In this document: positions 1 to 5,609 of the stretch, in pieces
Position numbering within the stretch: the stretch's first letter is position 1
Layout of the letters: each line of letters opens with the position of its first letter
The notes under the pieces: generated by a model
What the model saw: the letters and a program-made list of their open reading frames with translations, nothing else
Database searches by the model: none
What the model was told of the DNA's origin: nothing
DNA from: Anaerolineales bacterium UBA3940
GTDB lineage: Bacteria; Chloroflexota; Anaerolineae; Aggregatilineales; UBA3940
Direction: 5' to 3'
Assembly: GCA_002385675.1 (NCBI GenBank)
Contig: DGDY01000092.1
Location: 1 to 8,999 of the forward strand
DNA: 8,999 nucleotides
Program-made: the position numbers and the translations under genes

Positions 1-206
1 CGGATCAGCGGGCGGGTCAGCCGCGACGGATGCATGGTGTAGTCGATACCAAAACGCCCCTTGACGCACAGCATCCCGTAGTTGGGCGCTGAATCAAAGG
101 GCGCATCGACACGATAAATGCGGTTATCCTTCACATGGAGGTCGACCTGACAGCCCACGCCGCAGAACGGGCACGTGCTGCGTACGACTCGATCAGCCTG
201 AATCAT
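1..206 (-). CDS. fdhA: Second formate dehydrogenase catalytic subunit, N-terminal part (cut by window edge)
   Basis: Only the first 68 residues are in the window; the gene continues past base 1. They hold the N-terminal [4Fe-4S] site of molybdopterin oxidoreductases: CPFCGVGC (C12, C15, C19) plus C47 in LCVKG, with the conserved lysine two residues after the last Cys. By hand alignment 48 of 68 residues (about 71%) match the N-terminus of the complete fdhA at 1123-3222, so this is a tandem paralogue in the same orientation. The ATG at 204-206 is preceded by a strong AAGGGGAG Shine-Dalgarno, nearly the same as that of the NuoEF gene. The expected role is formate oxidation or CO2 reduction at a Mo/W-bis-pterin centre. 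The Sec/Cys position lies outside the window, so whether this copy uses Sec or Cys cannot be seen. Confidence 0.9.
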   Translation of the reverse strand, partial: MIQADRVVRSTCPFCGVGCQVDLHVKDNRIYRVDAPFDSAPNYGMLCVKGRFGIDYTMHPSRLTRPLI

Positions 207-269
207 AAATTCTCCCCTTGGCTTACGGTCAAACCGGCCTTTGCAGGTTGAAGGAACTGGAGTGCCGTT

Positions 270-278
270 AGTATACCA
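270..278 (-). promoter_or_regulatory. Likely extended -10 promoter of the left-edge fdhA paralogue
   Basis: On the minus strand the sequence reads TGGTATACT, an extended -10 element (TGN followed by TATACT, five of six matches to TATAAT). It lies about 64 bases upstream of the ATG at 206. No good -35 is visible at 17 bases, which is common for extended -10 promoters. It implies that this fdhA copy is transcribed on its own, not by read-through from the upstream fdhA. Confidence 0.45.
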
Positions 279-337
279 TGTTTATCCACATTATGAGAGT
301 AAGCATGCTGCAGCGGAAGCCCTCCTCCCCGGTTGTC

Positions 338-482
338 GCTGCCCGGCGAGGCCATCCACATGCTGAGCGGCTTCACCAGCATCGTGCAGGCAAGTACGTT
401 CTCAAATGACGGCTCCCTGCTGACAACCGGCAGCAGCGATGGTAATCTTAGGCTGTGGGGGGTTCCTGAGGCGGGTGAATGA
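338..482 (+). pseudogene. C-terminal remnant of a WD40-repeat protein
   Basis: Read in the frame ending at the TGA at 480-482, this stretch encodes a near-canonical last WD40 repeat: FSNDGSLLTTGSSDGNLRLW, then a short tail GVPEAGE. Just upstream LPGEAIHMLSGFTSIV fits the preceding loop and strand of such a repeat. There is no start codon context or Shine-Dalgarno, and a TAA at 300-302 closes the frame upstream. No other WD40 unit is recognisable in neighbouring frames. A working WD40 propeller needs about seven repeats, so this is best read as the 3' end of a gene whose front part was deleted. It ends 36 bases before the plus-strand gene at 519, which may once have been its downstream neighbour. 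Confidence 0.6.
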
Positions 483-518
483 GCGGCCCGCCCCAAGAGC
501 AACAGGGAGCAAACATAC

Positions 519-968
519 ATGGTATCGACACGGGATTTGAGCCGGATTCCCTTGTTCCGAGGTCTCAGCGAGGAGCACCAGGCGGCGATCGCGCGGCTGG
601 CGCGTGAGGTCGCCTGTTCGGAAGGCGACGTGCTCTTCCGCGAGGGCGATGCGGCCTCGCAGCTTTACATCCTGCTGGAAGGCCGCATATCGATACAGGT
701 GAAGCTGTCCTCCCGCCCGGAGAGTCTGGCGGTCGCCTCGCTGAGCCAGTACGGGCAGCTTGTCGGGTGGTCGGGCCTGATCCACGCCAATTACACGGCA
801 TCCGCCGTATGCGACACCGACAGCCGCCTGCTGATCATCGACGCGAACGAACTGTCGGCGCTGCTGCGCGAAAACCCCGAGGCAGGCTTCCCGGTGATGG
901 AGCAGGTGGCGATCACGATCAGCGAGCGCCTGCGCAACATCCAGCGCGTGGTGCTCAAAACGCTGTAG
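519..968 (+). CDS. Stand-alone cyclic-nucleotide-binding-like (CRP sensor fold) protein
   Basis: A 149-residue protein matching the N-terminal beta-barrel of CRP/FNR regulators. It opens with LSRIPLFRGLSEEHQAAIARLA, followed by the GDVLFREGDAASQLYILLEGRISI core (about residues 36-59), a GQLVGWSGL phosphate-binding-cassette region (79-87), and an acidic/hydrophobic helix ending at residue 149. CRP proteins run to about 210-230 residues with a C-terminal helix-turn-helix; here the frame stops before any such domain. The Glu and Arg that hold cAMP in the cassette (GE...RSA/RTA) are replaced (GW..., NYTAS), so cyclic-nucleotide binding is doubtful. GGGAG precedes the ATG by 9 bases. It could act as a sensor or protein-interaction module. 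It is divergent from the left-edge fdhA and convergent with the complete fdhA; a direct role in formate metabolism is not shown. Confidence 0.82.
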   Translation: MVSTRDLSRIPLFRGLSEEHQAAIARLAREVACSEGDVLFREGDAASQLYILLEGRISIQVKLSSRPESLAVASLSQYGQLVGWSGLIHANYTASAVCDTDSRLLIIDANELSALLRENPEAGFPVMEQVAITISERLRNIQRVVLKTL

Positions 969-1011
969 GCGCGCGGCGAGTTTGTGCCACCTGCCCCGTA
1001 AAACAGGCATT

Positions 1012-1040
1012 GTAGGGGCGGGTCTGAGACCCGCCCCTAC
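1012..1040. repeat. Palindromic repeat, family A, copy 1
   Basis: Perfect inverted repeat with 13-base arms (GTAGGGGCGGGTC and its complement) around a TGA centre. The same 29 bases recur exactly at 7687-7715. It sits between the convergent ends of the gene at 519-968 and fdhA, and would form a very stable hairpin in RNA from either strand. It could therefore act as a bidirectional transcription barrier or 3'-end protector, but no T-run follows. It belongs to the REP-like intergenic palindrome type. Confidence 0.9.
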
Positions 1041-1062
1041 CATCACATATTTCATCATATTT

Positions 1063-1086
1063 GGAGCCGCGACGTTTAGTCGTGGC
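1063..1086. repeat. Hairpin repeat, family B, copy 1
   Basis: Begins GGA, then GCCGCGAC (1066-1073), loop GTTTA, and GTCGTGGC (1079-1086): an 8-bp stem with one G-U wobble. Near-identical copies lie at 7860-7883 (perfect stem) and 7561-7582 (degenerate). Together with the family A palindrome 22 bases upstream it fills most of the 154-base gap between the convergent genes. Confidence 0.85.
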
Positions 1087-1122
1087 GATGTTGATATTGT
1101 TAACCCGCTCCGCCGTACCGGC

Positions 1123-3222
1123 CTATTCCACCAGTGCGACATCGGCATCCGCGAGGGCGGGCACGTCCTCATCGGCCACCCGCTCGACCTTCACCGCGCA
1201 GACCTTGAACTCCGGGATCTTCGCCACCGGGTCAATGGCGCTGATCGTCAGCACGTTGCTGAGCGCCTCGGCGAAGTGGAAGGTCATGAACACCAGTCCG
1301 CGCCGGGTGCGCTCGACCACCCACGCCCGCGCCGTCACCGACCCGCGCCGCGACGACACGCGAACCCAGTCGCCGTTGGCGATGCCCAGCTCAGCCGCAT
1401 CGTCGGGGTGCACCTCGACGCGCTCCTCCGGCGCGAGGAAGTCCAGCCCGCCCACCCGGCGCGTCATCGTGCCGGTGTGGTAGTGCTGGAGCACGCGCCC
1501 GGTCGTGAGCACAAGCGGGTACTCGTCATCCGGCATCTCGACGGAGGGCTGGTAGTGCACCGGCCCGAACGCACCGCGCCCCCGCGAGAACGTCCTGGTA
1601 TGCAGGATCGGCGTGCCGGGGTGGTCACGCGTGGGGCACGGCCACTGCAAGCCGTTGCCCTCCAGCCGGTCGTAGCTCACTCCACCGTAGATCGGCGTGA
1701 CCTCGGCGATCTCGTCCATGATCTCGGCGGGGCTTGCATAATCCCAGCCGGGCGCGCCCATGCGCCGCGCGATATCGGCGATGATCTGCCAGTCGGGCCG
1801 CGCCTGCCCCGGCGGGTTGAGCGCCGGGCGCACCAGCCGCACGCGCCGCTCGGTGTTGGTGTACGTGCCGAGCTTCTCCATGCCCGCCGCCGAGGGCAGC
1901 ACGACGTGGGCATACTCGGTCGTCTCGTTGAGGAAGATGTCCTGGCTGATGATGAACTCGGCGCGCGCCAGGCACTCGCGGACGTGGTTGGTGTCCGGGT
2001 CGCTCATGACCGGGTTCTCGCCCATGAGGTACAGCGCCCGCACCTGCCCATTGCCCGCCGCCTCGATCATCTCGGTGAGCGACAGGCCCGGCTTCGCGGG
2101 CGGCTGCTCGACGCCGTAGTAGGCGGCCATCCGCGCGCGCACAGCCTCATCCGTGACGGACTGGTAACCGGTGTAGACGTTGGGCAGGCCGCCCATATCG
2201 CACGCGCCCTGCACGTTGTTCTGCCCGCGCAGCGGGTTCACGCCGCCGCCGGGCACGCCGATGTTCCCCGTCAGCATCGCAAGGTTGGCAATGGCGACCA
2301 CGTTCTGGTGGCCGTGCGTGTGCTGGGTGATGCCCATCGCGTAGAAGATCGACGCGGGCTTCTCGCTGCCGAAGATGCGCGCCGCCCGCACGATGTCGTC
2401 CTCCGGCACGCCGGTGATCTCGCTCACGCGGGAGGGCGGATACTGCTCGACGACCGCCCGCCACGCCTCGAAGTTCTCCGTGCGCGCCTCGATAAACGCC
2501 GCATCGTAGAGGTTCTCCGCGAGGATGACGTTCGCCAGCCCGTTCAGCAGCGCAATGTTCGTCCCGGCGCGAAGCTGGAGATGCAGCACGGCGAAGTCCA
2601 CCAGCCCGATGCGCCGGGGATCCGCCACGATAAGCTGTGCGCCATGCTTCCGCACGGCCTTCTTGATCGCCAGGCTGATGACCGGGTGCTGCTCGGTGGT
2701 GTTGGTGCCGATGGCGAGGATGGCGCGCGCCTGAGTGATATCGTCAACCGAGTTGGTCATGGCTCCACTACCGAAGGTCTGCACGAGACCTGTCACCGTG
2801 GAGCTGTGTCAAAGGCGGGCGCAGTGGTCGATGTTGTGCGTGCCGATCACCTGCCGCGCCAGCTTCTGCATCAGGTAGTTGTCTTCGTTGGTGCACTTGG
2901 CACTGCACAGCATGGCGATGGCATCCGGCCCGCTCTCGGCTTTGATGGCGCTCAGCCGCCCGGCGACGAGGTCGAGCGCCTCGTCCCAGGTGGCGGGCTC
3001 CAGGCGGCCATTACGCCGGATCAGCGGCTGGGTGAGGCGGTCAGGGTGCCAGAGATAGTCGTGCCCGAAGCGGCCTTTCACGCACAGCAGGCCATAGTTG
3101 GGAGGCGCGTCAAAGGGTGCGGCCACGCGATAGACCGCACCGTCCTTCACGTGGACGTCGAGCTGACAACCCACCCCGCAGTAGTGGCAGGTCGTCCGCA
3201 CGACCGTATCTGGTTGTAACAT
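1123..3222 (-). CDS. fdhA: Selenocysteine-containing formate dehydrogenase catalytic subunit (in-frame UGA at 2809-2811)
   Basis: Molybdopterin oxidoreductase catalysing formate/CO2 interconversion at a Mo or W bis-pterin guanine dinucleotide centre. The N-terminus carries CHYCGVGC (C12, C15, C19) and C47 for one [4Fe-4S] cluster, with LCVKG supplying the conserved Lys49. The frame runs 137 codons to HCARL, meets TGA, and continues HSSTVTGLVQTFGSGAMTNS. This is the family's active-site segment, where E. coli FdhF has Sec140-His141. Reading TGA as Sec138 gives one 699-residue protein, normal for the family (FdhF has 715). The C-terminal part (about 560-680) has the molybdopterin-dinucleotide-binding fold (PLVLTTGRVLQHYHTGTMTRR, then LGIANGDWVRVSSRRG). 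The start ATG has GAAGGGAA just upstream. Without Sec insertion it would yield a useless 137-residue stub, so the host should carry selA, selB, selC and selD; none is in this window. Confidence 0.93.
2771..2808 (-). promoter_or_regulatory. Candidate SECIS element of fdhA
   Basis: This is the mRNA just 3' of the UGA. Counting U of UGA as 1, the motif AGGUCU occupies positions 21-26 (genomic 2791-2786). That is the same place as the AGGUCU loop motif bound by SelB in the E. coli fdhF SECIS (compared from memory). Possible stems are CACG (12-15) with CGUG (27-30) enclosing the motif in an 11-base loop, or a bulged G16-C31/U17-G30/A19-U29/C20-G28 helix giving a 7-base loop. A competing fold pairs GGUCU (22-26) with AGACC (32-36). 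Motif and spacing are seen; the fold is inferred. Confidence 0.72.
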
Positions 3223-3267
3223 TTTCCCTTCTTCCGTGGTATGTGAGGCACTAATTGCAGTGTAGAT

Positions 3268-3306
3268 AAAAAAGGGGGCCGTTCAATAGAAACGAACAGC
3301 ACCCCT
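3268..3306 (-). terminator. Intrinsic terminator between the 187-aa gene and fdhA
   Basis: On the minus strand, AGGGG (3306-3302), a bulge, GC, a mismatch, then GTTC (3297-3294) pair back through a 9-base loop with GAAC (3284-3281), GC and CCCCT. Six Ts follow directly (3273-3268). This is a textbook rho-independent terminator, 26 bases after the stop of the gene at 3332-3895 and 46 bases before the fdhA start. It implies that fdhA has its own promoter or is fed by partial read-through. No convincing -35/-10 pair is visible in the 45 bases left. Confidence 0.75.
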
Positions 3307-3331
3307 GAGAACGACAAACGTCACCCTTGCC

Positions 3332-3895
3332 TTACCCCGCCATCGTCGAGCGGTTCTCCAGCCAGGGCCGGCCCAGCCGCTCGAACTTGTCTAGGAAGCG
3401 CAGCATCAGGTCAGAAAGCTCGGCGGGCGTGGTATACGTCCAGACCTGATCCTGCCCCTGGGGATGGAGGCTGTCACCGGGCACGGCGGACATGCGCGTG
3501 TGCAGCCGACCCGGCCAGGCGGGCACGGCAACCTGCGTACGCGGATCTTGCACCTTGAAGCGGTCCAGGTTGATCGCAAAGCGGTGTGTCTCGTGGTCGG
3601 CAAGGAAGTGCGCCCACTCGAAGTGCTCAAAGTGCACCCGCGCGAGCACGTCCGGCTCCAGGTAGGCAATGAAGCGCACGTTGGCGTAGTAGGTATCGGC
3701 GGTATGGTCCAGCCGGTCGTCGAGCCGCACGACCACGTCGCTGCTCGCCAGCCGGTAGCCTGCCGACTCCAGCGCCCGTTCAACGGCGGCGACAACCGGC
3801 GCGTTAAACGCGGACTGGAGCAGCGCCACATCGGGCGGGTCGTCGGGCAGCGGGTCGTGCGGCAGATGCCACAGGTAGTCGTTGATTCTGGTCAT
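3332..3895 (-). CDS. Hypothetical protein, 187 aa, within the formate dehydrogenase locus
   Basis: I do not recognise this family with confidence. The protein is soluble, with no signal peptide, membrane segment or Cys cluster. It has an acidic, proline-rich start (PHDPLPDDPPD), a central alpha/beta part with many aromatic residues (TYYANVRFIAYLEPD, FEHFEWAHFLADHETH), and a helical C-terminus ending LDKFERLGRPWLEN. The ending recalls DUF4304-type small proteins, but only weakly. Codon use and GC match the neighbours and the frame is intact, so it looks like a real gene. It lies 144 bases after the ferredoxin-subunit gene in the same direction and is followed by a terminator. No clear Shine-Dalgarno precedes the ATG, so the start is less certain. 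The position suggests, but does not prove, a link with the dehydrogenase. Confidence 0.75.
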   Translation of the reverse strand: MTRINDYLWHLPHDPLPDDPPDVALLQSAFNAPVVAAVERALESAGYRLASSDVVVRLDDRLDHTADTYYANVRFIAYLEPDVLARVHFEHFEWAHFLADHETHRFAINLDRFKVQDPRTQVAVPAWPGRLHTRMSAVPGDSLHPQGQDQVWTYTTPAELSDLMLRFLDKFERLGRPWLENRSTMAG

Positions 3896-3905
3896 GGTGA
3901 TTCAC

Positions 3906-3958
3906 GTATGGCGTATGGCTGATGGCATATAGCTGATGGCTGATGGCATATGGCCGAT
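3906..3958. repeat. Short degenerate tandem repeat upstream of the 187-aa gene
   Basis: The stretch is built from repeated GCTGATG and GCATAT-type words: GTATGGCTGATGGCATAT, then AGCTGATGGCTGATGGC, then ATATGGCCGAT. The units are imperfect and about 7-14 bases long. It fills much of the 144-base gap between the 187-aa gene and the ferredoxin-subunit gene and looks like slippage-derived sequence, lower in GC than its surroundings. The rest of the gap holds no clear promoter or terminator. Confidence 0.55.
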
Positions 3959-4039
3959 ACTATTATTACCACAAATCAACCTGACAGCACCATCCGGCGC
4001 TCCATCCCCTCCCTGCGATGCGAGAAGGGGTCAACTGCC

Positions 4040-4759
4040 CTACTCCTCCATCTGTACCTTGCGCCTGCGCGGGCGGCGCGTCATCTCGCGGATCTGCTCA
4101 AGGTCGAAGCCCTGCTCCAGCCCCCACTGCACCTTCGGCTTGAGCGCGCCCGTCGGGCAGACGCCCACACACTGCCCGCAGAACACGCACGTGGTTTCCG
4201 GCATCGGCTTTTCCTCAAACGTCGCGATGTGCGAGTGGAACCCACGCTTGCCGAAGTTAAGCGCAAAGGCAAACTGCCCGTCGTCCGCGCAGACCTCAAC
4301 GCAGCGCCAGCACATCACACACTGCGAGTAGTCGCGGATATAGAACGGGTTGTCGTCCTTCACCTCGAACTCGCGCCGCGCAAAGTCCTCCCCGGCAAAG
4401 CGCTCGGTATCGGCCTTGTAGCGCTCGATCATGGCGAGAATTTCCGGCGCGTCCTCGAGGTTCACCGTCGAACTGAGCATCTCAAGGATGGTCCGGCGGC
4501 TGTTCCGTACCCGCTCGGAGTCGGTCTGCACGACATCCCCCTCGCGGCAGACCGCCACACAGGAGGCGGGCAGGGTGCGCGCGCCTTCGACCTCGACGAC
4601 GCACATCCGGCAGACGGCGGGCGGGGTCAGCGCCTCGTGGTAGCAGATGTGCGGCACATCGATGCCGAGCATCGTCGCCGCCTCCAGGTAGGTCGTGCCG
4701 AGGGGCACAGTGATCTCCTGCCCGTCAATCGTGAGGGTGACGGTATGATGTTCAGACAT
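4040..4759 (-). CDS. NuoG/HoxU-like iron-sulfur electron-transfer subunit of the formate dehydrogenase
   Basis: A 239-residue ferredoxin-type subunit expected to carry electrons between FdhA and the NuoEF diaphorase. Residues 1-80 form a [2Fe-2S] domain with C39-x10-C50-x2-C53-x13-C67. Residues 147-157 ([11 protein letters not shown]) and 191-201 ([11 protein letters not shown]) hold two [4Fe-4S] ferredoxin clusters. The linker has the [12 protein letters not shown] segment normally followed by the His-Cys box (H-x3-C-x2-C-x5-C) of NuoG and HoxU. Here that box is absent, replaced by an acidic helix with no Cys, so the N5-type cluster is missing. The C-terminus is strongly basic (RRPRRRK). GGAGAG lies 8 bases before the ATG, inside the end of fdhD; the genes overlap by 8 bases, indicating translational coupling. 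Confidence 0.9.
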   Translation of the reverse strand: MSEHHTVTLTIDGQEITVPLGTTYLEAATMLGIDVPHICYHEALTPPAVCRMCVVEVEGARTLPASCVAVCREGDVVQTDSERVRNSRRTILEMLSSTVNLEDAPEILAMIERYKADTERFAGEDFARREFEVKDDNPFYIRDYSQCVMCWRCVEVCADDGQFAFALNFGKRGFHSHIATFEEKPMPETTCVFCGQCVGVCPTGALKPKVQWGLEQGFDLEQIREMTRRPRRRKVQMEE

Positions 4760-5609
4760 GAGGTGAACTCTCCATCACTTGTGTTATGTCCGGGGTCGAA
4801 CTCACGCGCCGCTCGGAGCAGATCACCCGCTCCGGGGACGTGTAGATGTTCATGCTGTTGCGGCGCAGATAGCCGACAAGCGTCATGCGCCATTCGGCGG
4901 CCAACCGCACGGACAGGCTGGTCGGCGAGGTGCGGGAGCACACCAGCGGGACGCCCATGCTCCGCGCCTTGTTGATCATTTCCGAGCTGATGCGCCCGGT
5001 CGTCAGGATGATGCCGTTCGTCGTGTCGATGCCTTCAAGCAGCGCACGCCCGCGCAGCTTGTCGAGCGTGTTGTGCCGCCCGACGTCCTCCGCCGAGACG
5101 AGCACCCGCTCGCCGTCACTGAACACCGACGTGTGCACGCCGCGCGCGCGGCTGTAGAGGTGCGCCCGCCGGTAAAGCTCATCCATCAGTTCCCACAACT
5201 GCTCCGGCGTAACGCAGATATCGCCGTCGATCGGCTCGTGGACTTTCGACAGGTCATCGAAGGTGACGCCGCCCCCGCAGCCGGAGGTCAGCACCATGCG
5301 GCGCGGTGGCTCAAAGCTGGCCTCGCGCAGCCACACATCAACACACGAACCGCTGGGGCAGACGTGCAACGCGCGCACGTCGTCCCGCGTGCGGATCACG
5401 CCCTCGTTGGCGAGGAAGCCGAGCGCCAGCGCATCCACGTCGCACGGCGTGCACATCATCGTTGCAAGCTCCTGGCCGTTCACGAAGAACGTCACAAGCT
5501 GCTCGTGGATGATCTGCGCCTCAACGGCCTCCGCGCCATCCCGCTTGACAATGGTATAGACTGCCGGGAGCGTCCCCCCACAGTCCTGGCGGTTCTCAGG
5601 CCCCGCCAT
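4752..5609 (-). CDS. fdhD: FdhD, sulfurtransferase for the formate dehydrogenase molybdenum cofactor
   Basis: FdhD takes sulfur from an IscS-type desulfurase and places it on the Mo/W-bis-pterin cofactor, without which formate dehydrogenase is inactive. The 285-residue product shows the family hallmarks: [19 protein letters not shown] (54-72), TSGCGGG (108-114), [16 protein letters not shown] (172-187) and [19 protein letters not shown] (205-223). The second Cys of the E. coli C-x2-C pair is Gly here, leaving C111 as the only Cys in that loop. The ATG at 5609 is chosen because GAGGA lies 8 bases upstream and the overlap with the NuoEF gene is then only 14 bases. A longer version from a TTG at 5648 would add 13 unconserved residues. 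It is cotranscribed with both flanking genes. Confidence 0.95.
   Translation of the reverse strand: MAGPENRQDCGGTLPAVYTIVKRDGAEAVEAQIIHEQLVTFFVNGQELATMMCTPCDVDALALGFLANEGVIRTRDDVRALHVCPSGSCVDVWLREASFEPPRRMVLTSGCGGGVTFDDLSKVHEPIDGDICVTPEQLWELMDELYRRAHLYSRARGVHTSVFSDGERVLVSAEDVGRHNTLDKLRGRALLEGIDTTNGIILTTGRISSEMINKARSMGVPLVCSRTSPTSLSVRLAAEWRMTLVGYLRRNSMNIYTSPERVICSERRVSSTPDITQVMESSPHV

Noticed and set aside
1123..2796. Separate 557-aa gene starting at an internal GTG
   Set aside because: It would begin inside the active-site block and lack the Fe-S domain; the preceding codons back to the TGA are conserved and in frame, so it is part of the Sec-containing fdhA.
982..3219. A 745-codon open frame on the plus strand opposite fdhA
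   Set aside because: It is a GC-driven shadow of fdhA: no family motifs, Arg/His/Ala-rich composition, and the minus-strand frame has clear conserved domains.
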